From the NCBI GenBank assembly GCA_900637135.1, contig LR134353.1, positions 1,674,001 to 1,738,000 on the forward strand: DNA of 64,000 nucleotides. Direction: 5' to 3'. The notes under the pieces are model-generated. The model had not been told where the DNA came from and did not search any database. It saw only the letters and a list, made by a program, of their open reading frames with translations. Origin of the DNA: Mycolicibacterium flavescens. GTDB lineage: Bacteria; Actinomycetota; Actinomycetes; Mycobacteriales; Mycobacteriaceae. Below, piece by piece: positions 57,111-64,000 of the stretch; position 1 is the first letter of the stretch; every line of letters starts with the position of its first letter. The translations under genes were made by a program, and so were the position numbers.

Positions 57111-58646
57111 ATGCAGCCTGACGCGAAATCGCCCACCCGTGATTCGCAGCCTCGGCTCAGGACTACGGTCCCGCAACTCACCGCCATGCCGTCACCCACT
57201 TCTCGCGGTGGGAAGTCCGGCTGGATCGAAACCCTTCGCGCCGAGTCGGGTTATGTGGCGCTCACTGTCGGCTTGGACATCTGGGCCGGGGTGTGGTCCG
57301 TCGCGATAGCGCAGTGGTTGACGCCCGGCCCCGTCGCGGAACGGAACATCGCGACAATCTCGTGGCTCTTCGTGCCGATTCTCCTGGTGATCATGCACAC
57401 CCGGTCGATGTACAAGCGCAAGCTCGGCCACAGCTTCCTCGACGACTTCGAACCCGTCGAAACCTCGGTAGCGTTATCTGCGCTGGCGACACTCACCATC
57501 ATGCTTGTGCTCGTGCCCCCATTACCGACCGGCTCGGTGGTCGTGGAACACGTTCGCCCAAGCGAATTGGCCATTCGGATTTGGATTTGCGCGGCCATCC
57601 TGCTGCCTGCGAACCGCCTCGCCAGATCGTTGGCTCAGCGACACCTGCGGCGAAGGCATGGCTTCGGGTCGTCAGCGCTGATCATCGGTTCCGGTCCATT
57701 CGCCCATCAGCTGATCACACGGATGCGTCAGATCCCCGACTACGGTCTGCACCCCGTCGGGGTGCTCGACGCCGCTCGCCCGCGCGCGGCGGAGTTGGCC
57801 GACGTGCCGTACTACGGATCCACGGCCAACCTCGAGGTCGTGGCTCAGACCACCGGCGCCAAAGAACTCATCGTGGCGCCCTCGTCGACTCCCGACGACG
57901 AGCTGGCCCTCACCGCTCAGCTGGCGCACAACATCGGACTCCGCGTGCGTGTAGTGCCTCGATTAATGGACGTCATCGGCGGCGCGACCTACGTCGAGCA
58001 CCTCGGTGGCATCCCACTGCTGGTGCTCTCCCACACCGACCCAAAGGGATGGCAGTTCGCCGTCAAGCATGCCTTGGGCCGGCTGATCGCGGCGGTCCTG
58101 CTGATCGTGATCTCGCCCCTGTATCTCACGCTCGCGATTCTGGTGAAGCTGAGTTCGCCAGGCCCTGTCTATTTCCGTCAGGAACGCGTCGGGCGCGACG
58201 GCAAGGTCTTCGACTGCCTGAAGTTTCGCAGCATGAGACCCGTCGGCGCCGCCACTAAAGCGTTCGCGTTGAAGGAGGGTTCGGCACCTGGGGGAGTGGA
58301 AGGCGACGACCGGCGCACCGCCATCGGCAAGTTCATGCGCAAGGCGTCCCTCGACGAACTACCCCAACTGGTCAACGTGGTGCGCGGGCACATGACGCTG
58401 GTGGGCCCGCGCCCCGAGCGACCGGAGTTCGTCGAACTGTTCGAGATGCAGGTGCGACGCTACGGCGACCGCCACCGAGTGAAGGCGGGCATCACCGGTT
58501 GGGCCCAGGTGCACGGACTTCGGGGCCAGACCTCGATCGCCGACCGGGCGGAATTCGACAACTACTACATCGAGAATTGGTCGCTTCTGCTCGATTTCAA
58601 GATCCTGGTCCTGACTGTGCTTGCGGTGCTGAAACCCGCCGAGTAG
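57111..58646 (+). CDS. Polyprenyl-phosphate sugar-1-phosphate transferase (WbaP/WcaJ-like)
   Basis: A 511-residue initiating glycosyl-phosphotransferase. It has an N-terminal group of four or five membrane helices (about 45-185), a Rossmann-like CoA-binding-type domain (GSSALIIGSGPFAHQLITRM onward, about 190-320) and the C-terminal bacterial sugar transferase domain with YFRQERVGRDGKVFDCLKFRSM, RKASLDELPQLVNV and GPRPERPEFVE. It would load a hexose-1-phosphate onto a polyprenyl phosphate at the inner membrane, the first step of a polysaccharide. A GGGGGGAG ribosome site precedes the ATG. Confidence 0.88.
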   Translation: MQPDAKSPTRDSQPRLRTTVPQLTAMPSPTSRGGKSGWIETLRAESGYVALTVGLDIWAGVWSVAIAQWLTPGPVAERNIATISWLFVPILLVIMHTRSMYKRKLGHSFLDDFEPVETSVALSALATLTIMLVLVPPLPTGSVVVEHVRPSELAIRIWICAAILLPANRLARSLAQRHLRRRHGFGSSALIIGSGPFAHQLITRMRQIPDYGLHPVGVLDAARPRAAELADVPYYGSTANLEVVAQTTGAKELIVAPSSTPDDELALTAQLAHNIGLRVRVVPRLMDVIGGATYVEHLGGIPLLVLSHTDPKGWQFAVKHALGRLIAAVLLIVISPLYLTLAILVKLSSPGPVYFRQERVGRDGKVFDCLKFRSMRPVGAATKAFALKEGSAPGGVEGDDRRTAIGKFMRKASLDELPQLVNVVRGHMTLVGPRPERPEFVELFEMQVRRYGDRHRVKAGITGWAQVHGLRGQTSIADRAEFDNYYIENWSLLLDFKILVLTVLAVLKPAE

Positions 58647-58678
58647 GAACAATTCGGAGAACCCGGACGGGCGGAGTA

Positions 58679-60067
58679 CTAGACCTTCAGCAACCCGAAC
58701 TCGTGGTAGCGGCGTTCCTTGTTGACCTGCCAGGGGTCGACGCTCTCGCCGAAATACCGCTTGACGCTGTGCATGGCACTGAGCATCGCGTGGTCCTGGT
58801 TGTCGTAGCGGTGCATGCCGTTGCGTCCGATCGGATGCAGGGACGGGTAGTGCTTGCGCAGGTAATCCCGGATCTGGGCGACGCTTGTCTCCATCGCCGG
58901 GTTGCAGATCGGATAGGCGAACTGCGAGCGGACCACCATGACACGTTCGATCGTGGACGGATCGAAACCCAGTGTGCGCAAGTCGCTTTCGACGATCTGC
59001 CGCATGTGATCGTCGTCGGCGGCCCACAGCGCCGATCCTGCACCGATGAAGTACTCGAACCCCAGGTATGTCCCGTCCCAGTCCGGTGGAGTGAGGTCGT
59101 CGGACCATTGGCGGTAGTTCTGGATACGTCCCACCCGCAGGTCCATGCCCGGCGTGTACACCCAGTTGAAAGGGAGCTCGCGGCGCTCTCCGAGGGCGAC
59201 CGCGACTGTGATCAGCCCACGGTGCTTCAGTTGGGCGGCAGCCTCCCAAATGTGCTGTGGCGGCGCGGGTTCCAGGGCATTGACCAACATCTGCAGGGGC
59301 ACGCTGGAAAAGACGGCATCTCCGGTCGCGATGCCTCCGTCGCGCAGTTCGACCGTCCACCTTCTGCCATCGAAACCCAGCTTGGCCACCGGTGAGTCGA
59401 GCGACGGTTCGACACCGAATTCCGCCAGCTCCGCTGCTGCGGCGTCCCAGAGCTGACCCGGCCCGCGGCGGGGATAGAGAAACGCATCGGCGGCCATCGC
59501 GTCGCGACCGCCCCAGACGATCGGCTTGATGCGCTGCTCGGCCCAATCGCTGGTGAGTTGAGCGGGCTCGGCGAGCCACGTCTTGCGGACGTACCCGTCG
59601 AAGAACATGCGGTACCAATAGTCGCCGAATTGATACCGGCCCCAATCGAGGAAGGTCGCAGAATCGTCGAGCGAACGCCCTCCACGTCGGAGCCTGGACC
59701 ACAAGAGACTGCCCAAGCCCCGCGCTCCGCGCCCAAAACCCAACCGAGTCAGCAGGTTTCGACCAAGAAGCGGGTAAGGCACGAAATGGCCGTCGACGAG
59801 CATGGCGGAGCGCCTCGACACCGAGTGCCACTCTTCGGCCGGAAGCAGAGATTTCCAGAGTTCGAAGATCTGCTCGTTCTTGGTGAAGAAGCGGTGGCCA
59901 CCGGGGTCGACCCGGAAACCGTTCTCACCCGGGGTGCGCGCCAGACCGCCGACGTTCGACGATGCCTCGAGGACTTGGGCCGCGACACCGTTCTTCGCCA
60001 GTTCGAGAGCAGCGGTGAGGCCGGCGGGTCCTGCTCCGATGATCAAGGGGCGCCGGTCGGAGTGCAT
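58679..60067 (-). CDS. FAD-dependent oxidoreductase, amine-oxidase/UGM-like
   Basis: A 462-residue flavoprotein. The N-terminal dinucleotide motif is IIGAGPAGLTAALELAKNG (residues about 9-27), followed by GGLARTPGENGFRVDPGGH (about 40-58), where the GGH is like UDP-galactopyranose mutase and related flavoenzymes. The C-terminal region has YDNQDHAMLSAM, an FAD-binding segment also seen in the family. It may act on a sugar nucleotide or a prenyl chain; the sequence alone does not decide. It lies six bases downstream of the cis-prenyltransferase gene and forms an operon with it. Confidence 0.75.
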   Translation of the reverse strand: MHSDRRPLIIGAGPAGLTAALELAKNGVAAQVLEASSNVGGLARTPGENGFRVDPGGHRFFTKNEQIFELWKSLLPAEEWHSVSRRSAMLVDGHFVPYPLLGRNLLTRLGFGRGARGLGSLLWSRLRRGGRSLDDSATFLDWGRYQFGDYWYRMFFDGYVRKTWLAEPAQLTSDWAEQRIKPIVWGGRDAMAADAFLYPRRGPGQLWDAAAAELAEFGVEPSLDSPVAKLGFDGRRWTVELRDGGIATGDAVFSSVPLQMLVNALEPAPPQHIWEAAAQLKHRGLITVAVALGERRELPFNWVYTPGMDLRVGRIQNYRQWSDDLTPPDWDGTYLGFEYFIGAGSALWAADDDHMRQIVESDLRTLGFDPSTIERVMVVRSQFAYPICNPAMETSVAQIRDYLRKHYPSLHPIGRNGMHRYDNQDHAMLSAMHSVKRYFGESVDPWQVNKERRYHEFGLLKV

Positions 60068-60073
60068 CGGTGT

Positions 60074-60757
60074 CTACCGTCCCCGGAGCTGCGGCGTGCG
60101 CCGGTAGTCGTCGATGAACTCGTCGATGTGGCGCTCCTCGAGTTCGTTGAGCGGCGTCGTCAAGAACCGCAGTTGTGCGTACTGGGTCTGCAGCGGAAGA
60201 AAGCCGCTCAGCAGGGGCTCGGGGGACGTGCGGATGACCAGGTCCACATCCTCGATGTCGAAGGCACCGCGGATCTCGCCGCCCCGTTGCTGCGCTTGCT
60301 GAAGAGCTGTTCGTAGCTCGTCGTTCGCGTCGTAGGCGGCGAGGATGTTGATCCGGAATTCTTCGCCGCGCATAACCGATTGGGCGCGCTCGGCTGCCGC
60401 GACGTACTCCGGGGGCAGCAGCGTGCGGTCACCGTGCAACCGCACGCTGCAGTCGTCGGGCTCGAAGCGGGCGGGAATCAAGTGGGTGAGGAAGTGGATC
60501 GAGGCGTTGAACACCGGCTCGAGTTCGGCCTGACTGCGGGCGAGATTGGCCCGGCTGAGGTTGTACACCGAGACGGTTCGCACGTTGTGTCGGCGCAGCA
60601 CCTGAAGGATGTCGGCTACTTTTTCCGCGCCCTGTAGATACGCCTCAGCCAAGGAGATGCCGCGACTTTTCGCCCATCGACGCATACCGTCTGGTATCAA
60701 ACCGACATGGGCAGGCTCGAAGCCCGTCAATACGCGCAATCTATCCCCCGTAAGCAT
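60074..60757 (-). CDS. Divergent cis-prenyltransferase (UPPS-like)
   Basis: A 227-residue protein clearly in the undecaprenyl-diphosphate synthase family: HVGLIPDGMRRWAKSRG (from about residue 17), VYNLSRANLARS and DLVIRTSPEPLLSGFLPLQ. The metal-binding Asp of the IPDG motif and the S and N of the SRAN region are kept. Residues normally needed for chain-elongation are changed: DGN-G to DGM-R, the Arg and His of the RGxxRxxxH block to Leu and Tyr, Arg-200-like to Leu and the Mg-binding Glu to Gln (YAQL). It may make a short or unusual prenyl product, or have lost synthase activity. Confidence 0.75.
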   Translation of the reverse strand: MLTGDRLRVLTGFEPAHVGLIPDGMRRWAKSRGISLAEAYLQGAEKVADILQVLRRHNVRTVSVYNLSRANLARSQAELEPVFNASIHFLTHLIPARFEPDDCSVRLHGDRTLLPPEYVAAAERAQSVMRGEEFRINILAAYDANDELRTALQQAQQRGGEIRGAFDIEDVDLVIRTSPEPLLSGFLPLQTQYAQLRFLTTPLNELEERHIDEFIDDYRRTPQLRGR

Positions 60758-60785
60758 ACTTATAGCCCTGAGTAAGGGTACTTAT
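60750..60785. promoter_or_regulatory. Two GTAAG-N4-CTTAT sites over the cis-prenyltransferase start
   Basis: Copies at 60750-60763 and 60772-60785 share 12 of 14 bases and are 22 bp apart, two helical turns. The first contains the gene's start codon. A half-site ATAAGT follows at 60795-60800. The layout suits binding by a dimeric repressor. Confidence 0.5.
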
Positions 60786-61451
60786 TGCATTCCCATAAGT
60801 CCATTTATCCATACATTCCAGGTCGCGCCTCATCGCGACGGCCCTGGGGCGGGCCCGCACGCGGGGTCAAGCGGGAGGAATCGTCCGTCCTGATCTTGGA
60901 CGGTAAAGGGGGATCCGTACTGGGCGTACTTCCACCCGGCTCTGGCCACCGCCGGCGAGCGACGGCTGTCTCGCCCGAGAAGTCGATCGGGCCCATTGAA
61001 ACCCCTTTTAATTGTTCCTTCTTAGATAGGTATGCCACCGACGGTCATGAGTCAAGTTATTGACAAAAAAAGGATGACATTCCATTGAACGAGATATGGC
61101 CGAAATATGGCATTCGGTGTCAATAGGCCGACTTTAAAGTCAGAAACCGTGTCACCAACCTGCAAAGGCAGCAAATTGTCAAGACGTATCAGCCGAGCAT
61201 GCCTCGGTAGCTTGCTTGCCGATGAAACGAGTGCAAGAGGGTGGTGCGCGACCGGAGGCGGCGCCGTTTTTGTTCCGGAAGCGTCAATTTCAGCGAAGAA
61301 GTGAAGTTCGTCGGGGGTGTTCCGGTGAGCAGGGTGACTCCCCGAGGAGTCGCGAGATCGGAACCGATCCACCGCCTTTCGTCAGCGCAATCCTGGTCGG
61401 ACTGACACCATCGACAGGCCGGTCGACACCGGCAGGAAAGGTGGGTCGGCG
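60786..61451. other. AT-richer intergenic region without a clear gene
   Basis: A 666-bp stretch between divergent genes, much richer in A/T than its surroundings around 61000-61200. It holds a run of seven A's after TTGAC (about 61060-61073), two ATATGGC copies (near 61097 and 61110) and an inverted CCGAA...TTCGG. One minus-strand ORF (60805-60996, start MGPIDFSGET, with AAGGGG upstream) is possible but not convincing. Presumably promoters for both flanking units; none could be fixed. Confidence 0.5.
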
Positions 61452-62678
61452 GTGGCCGTGGCGCAGAGCCGTTATCGGGTACTGCTGGGGTTCGGCGCCT
61501 TCTATTTCATGGGCGCGCAGTTGGGCAGCGTTCTGGCGGTCCTGCCGTTCCTTCTGGTGGCCGAGGACATGGACGTGGCCGCCGGGTTCGTCGTCCCGAG
61601 CTTCAGTATCGGTTTCGTGCTCGGGAATGCGATGTCATCGCTGGTGCTCAAACGGTCACGGCACCGCCCGAACGTCGTCATCGCCGCCGCCGCGGGCAGC
61701 ATCGCCGTCCTGACCGCAATTGTGGCCACGGCCGCGCTGCACAACACGCTGGTGGTGTTCACGTTCCTGTCGTCGTCGGTGCTCATCGGCGGCGCGATGG
61801 GAGTGGCGAACAACGCCTTCGCCGAGATCATCTCGCGCATGGTCACCGCGGCCCGGCGCAACGAGCTGGTGCTCAACCAGCAGGCGCTCGGAGCCATCCT
61901 GACCGTCGCGGCCACGTTGCTGCTCATCCCGCTGCTGCCCAACCGCGACACCGCAGACGGACATCTCGATGTGCTCTGGTTGGGCGCCGCCGCGATGGGC
62001 ATCGCCTTCGTGGCCGCGCTCATCGTCGGGCCGGCGAGGCCGGGCCCGGTGGCTCCACCACGCCGTATCGTCGACGATTTCCGCGAAGGGCTCGCCGTAC
62101 TCCGTACCACCCGCTGGTACCGGGTGTTCCTGACCACGCAGATCGTCTTCGTTCCGATCCTGGTGAACGAGACGTTCTTCGCGCTGCGCACATCGCTGGC
62201 CCATGTCGACACCGCCGGCAGCCTGCACATGATCGTGATTGGTTCGGCGGCGGGGCTCGTCGCCGGTTCGTTCCTGTGGCGCAACGTGTTCGGCCGCGCC
62301 GGGGTACGCGGAATGCTCGTGTCGAGCGCGTTCGTGAGCTGCGTCGCGACGGCGATCTGCCTTGCCAACGAACTGATCTTCGACGAGCCACGCTTGTGGG
62401 CGTACGGCGTCGTCTTTTTTCTGGTCGTCTTGTCGAACGCCGCGATCGCGGCCGCGATGGTGTCGTGGATCAGTGCGTTCGCCGCCGAAGAACAACGCGC
62501 AGTTCTGATCAGCTTCGCCGCTACGCTCACCGCTGTGGTCACCGGGATCCTCGGCGCGGGCTTCGGCCTGCTGGCTCAGGTCGTCGCAATCTGGCCGGTC
62601 TTCGTCGTCTTGATGCTGTGTGTACTGGCCGTGGCGGTGGCGACCCGCGCACCCGACCGCGCAGAGGTGGCCGCGTGA
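61452..62678 (+). CDS. MFS transporter
   Basis: A 408-residue membrane protein with about 12 hydrophobic segments and a central charged loop (about 200-215, PPRRIVDDFREG). It starts with GTG. The N-terminal motif RYRVLLGFGAFYFMGAQLG and VLKRSRHRPN after helix 2 are MFS-like. Substrate unknown; its place beside glycan genes and a methyltransferase hints at export of a product of the locus or drug efflux. The stop overlaps the methyltransferase start by four bases. Confidence 0.8.
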   Translation: MAVAQSRYRVLLGFGAFYFMGAQLGSVLAVLPFLLVAEDMDVAAGFVVPSFSIGFVLGNAMSSLVLKRSRHRPNVVIAAAAGSIAVLTAIVATAALHNTLVVFTFLSSSVLIGGAMGVANNAFAEIISRMVTAARRNELVLNQQALGAILTVAATLLLIPLLPNRDTADGHLDVLWLGAAAMGIAFVAALIVGPARPGPVAPPRRIVDDFREGLAVLRTTRWYRVFLTTQIVFVPILVNETFFALRTSLAHVDTAGSLHMIVIGSAAGLVAGSFLWRNVFGRAGVRGMLVSSAFVSCVATAICLANELIFDEPRLWAYGVVFFLVVLSNAAIAAAMVSWISAFAAEEQRAVLISFAATLTAVVTGILGAGFGLLAQVVAIWPVFVVLMLCVLAVAVATRAPDRAEVAA

Positions 62679-63442
62679 GGTCGATGAGCCGGTCCTTCGA
62701 GGAACTCGTCGCCGAGGCCGTTGCCGAGCCGATCGACGGGTGGGACTTCTCCTGGCTCGACGGCCGCGCTACCGAGGAACGGCCGTCGTGGGGTTTCCAG
62801 CGCCTGCTCAGCCGACGGCTGGGCGAGGTGTCAGCAGCGGTGGACCTCTACACGGGCGGGGGAGAGGTGCTCGCCGGTGTGGAGAAGTTCCCGCCGACGA
62901 TGGCGGCCACCGAATCGTGGCCACCCAACGCGGCCAAAGCCACCCGTCTGCTCCATCCTCGCGGGGTCGTGGTTCTGCAGACCCGCGGCGAACCGCCGTT
63001 GCCGTTCGCCGACAACGCTTTCGACCTGGTGAGCAGTCGCCACCCCATCGCCGTCTGGTGGACCGAGATCGCCCGGGTCCTGCGGCCCGGCGGAACCTAT
63101 CTGGCCCAGCATCCGGGGCCGGCGACCGCGCTCGAGCTCATCGAAGCCGTTATGGGCCCGATGCCGGAACTCGGCGCGCACATGGAGCCCTCCGTCCAGG
63201 CCGCGCAGGCGGAGGCGGCCGGTTTGAAGGTCGTCGACCTGCGCTTTGAGACGCTCACCTCGGAGTATTACGACATCGGCGCGGTCGTCTACTTCCTGCG
63301 CAAGCTGATTTGGACGGTGCCGGACTTCACCGCGGAGCCGTACCTGACGCGCCTGCGCGCGGTGCACGAACACATCGAAGCGCACGGCCGATTCGTCACC
63401 CATCCCACTCGGGTTCTCGTGGAGGCCCGAAAGCAGCTGTAG
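62675..63442 (+). CDS. Class I SAM-dependent methyltransferase
   Basis: A 255-residue methyltransferase with a degenerate SAM-binding start (AVDLYTGGGEVLAGV, where the usual D-x-G-x-G is altered to D-L-Y-T-G-G-G), an intact post-motif (PLPFADNAFDLVSSRH) and motif III-like VLRPGGTYLAQHPG. Acceptor unknown; O- or C-methylation of a sugar or lipid product of the locus is possible. The GTG at 62675 overlaps the transporter and has GAGGTGG upstream; ATG at 62684 is the alternative. Confidence 0.75.
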   Translation: MRSMSRSFEELVAEAVAEPIDGWDFSWLDGRATEERPSWGFQRLLSRRLGEVSAAVDLYTGGGEVLAGVEKFPPTMAATESWPPNAAKATRLLHPRGVVVLQTRGEPPLPFADNAFDLVSSRHPIAVWWTEIARVLRPGGTYLAQHPGPATALELIEAVMGPMPELGAHMEPSVQAAQAEAAGLKVVDLRFETLTSEYYDIGAVVYFLRKLIWTVPDFTAEPYLTRLRAVHEHIEAHGRFVTHPTRVLVEARKQL

Positions 63443-63453
63443 TGTCTTGGGAT

Positions 63454-64000
63454 TCAGCGGGCCGGATGCGGCTGTTGTTTCGCCCACTCGATGTAGCGAT
63501 CGATGCCCTCCCAGATCTTCACCTCGGGAGCGAAGCCGATCTGCTGCGCGAATTCGATGGAGGCCGGAAAGCGGGTCACCTCCCCGGGCCGCGCGGGCCC
63601 GTTCACCACCCTCGTGCCGAATCTTTCCGCGATGTAGTCGGCGATGTCGCGTACGCGCGTGTTCACACCGCTGGCGATATTGATGGCGCGGCCCGCCAAC
63701 TCCGGCGTGTCCAACACGAGGCGGTATGCGTTCACCACGTCGCTGACGTGGAGATAATCCCTGGTGGCACTTCCGTCCCCGAAGATCACGAGGTCCTCGC
63801 CCGTCAACGCCTTGCGGACGAGGATCGGAATGAGTGCCCCGTACGCGCCGCTCTTCTGGCGTTCACCGAAGATGTTGAACGGTCGGACGATCGTGACGTC
63901 CATGCCGTAGGAGCGGTAGTAGGAGTACGCGAGACGATCGGCGGCGGCCTTCGACGCCGCATACGGACTGTTCGGCTTCAGTTCAGCGGTTTCGTCCAGC
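63454..64000 (-). CDS. NAD-dependent sugar epimerase/dehydratase (5' end outside window)
   Basis: The C-terminal 181 residues of an extended SDR enzyme. The active-site YAASK is seen near the window edge (complement of about 63948-63962), followed by IVRPFNIFGERQ, the FGDGSATRDYLHVSDV block and RAINIASGVNTRVRDIA. This fits UDP-glucose epimerase/GDP-mannose or dTDP-sugar dehydratase relatives, without a decision among them. The N-terminal NAD domain lies beyond base 64000. The ATG at 63903 is internal. It converges on the methyltransferase with 11 bases between. Confidence 0.87.
   Translation of the reverse strand, partial: LDETAELKPNSPYAASKAAADRLAYSYYRSYGMDVTIVRPFNIFGERQKSGAYGALIPILVRKALTGEDLVIFGDGSATRDYLHVSDVVNAYRLVLDTPELAGRAINIASGVNTRVRDIADYIAERFGTRVVNGPARPGEVTRFPASIEFAQQIGFAPEVKIWEGIDRYIEWAKQQPHPAR

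Noticed and set aside
60805..61038. Minus-strand ORF upstream of the prenyltransferase
   Set aside because: The longer form lacks a ribosome site; the shorter form (start 60996) has AAGGGG upstream, but the protein is proline-rich and shows no recognisable family. Left undecided in the intergenic entry.

Overview
The window is high-GC actinobacterial DNA, almost certainly from a rapidly growing Mycobacterium (Mycolicibacterium). The evidence is the mycolate reductase CmrA, the L,D-transpeptidase LdtB, truncated haemoglobin GlbO, the CtaJ oxidase subunit, a mycothiol-linked DsbA-like reductase and the 1630-residue NAD-glutamate dehydrogenase. From about 1 to 53.6 kb the gene order follows the M. 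tuberculosis block Rv2522c to Rv2464c, with local gains and losses. The orthologue assignments come from remembered gene order and protein motifs, not from a search.

Layout: 1-2.6 kb, M20 peptidase, a Ddn-like F420 protein inserted between duplicated sequence, bcp and a DUF3618 gene. 2.6-4.9 kb, an AT-richer patch with two small overlapping ORFs, tRNA-Lys, ldtB and tRNA-His with a strong intrinsic terminator. 4.9-12.7 kb, orn, a HerA/DUF853 ATPase, cmrA, an MFS transporter, a proline-rich membrane protein, an S9 peptidase and two tiny membrane proteins behind a SigF-type promoter. 12.7-23.3 kb, bkaR and the branched-chain keto-acid operon accD1-accA1-fadE19-maoC-citE-bkdABC, with a YchJ-like gene at its end. 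23.3-26.9 kb, an enoyl-CoA hydratase, two secreted proteins, an acyl-ACP thioesterase-like gene and tRNA-Arg. 27-32.5 kb, a glycerolipid operon of a WS/DGAT acyltransferase, a HAD-PlsC fusion and PlsB2. 32.5-43.1 kb, a CopD-CtaG membrane protein, a DUF559 nuclease gene bracketed by 58-bp inverted repeats, ssbB, ettA and gdh. 43.1-53.6 kb, thioesterase, aglA/glbO, two HNH genes, ctaJ, pepN, a SigH-type promoter with its redox protein, rpiB and nei1. From 53.6 kb the synteny ends: a Na+/H+ antiporter, a DUF1542 protein, a GAF protein and then an envelope-glycan locus (sugar-phosphate transferase, FAD oxidoreductase, divergent cis-prenyltransferase, MFS transporter, methyltransferase, NAD-sugar epimerase) that runs off the end.

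How the genes work together: the acc/bkd operon should oxidise leucine, isoleucine and valine keto acids under BkaR control, probably with the E3 subunit supplied from elsewhere. The plsC/plsB2 operon makes phosphatidate and storage lipid precursors. The terminal locus probably assembles a lipid-linked glycan. The most unusual structures are two small solo nuclease genes (DUF559 and HNH), each lying between inverted palindromic repeats with no transposase, the 53-bp duplication around the ddn-like gene, and the catalytically degenerate cis-prenyltransferase with a double palindromic site over its start codon.
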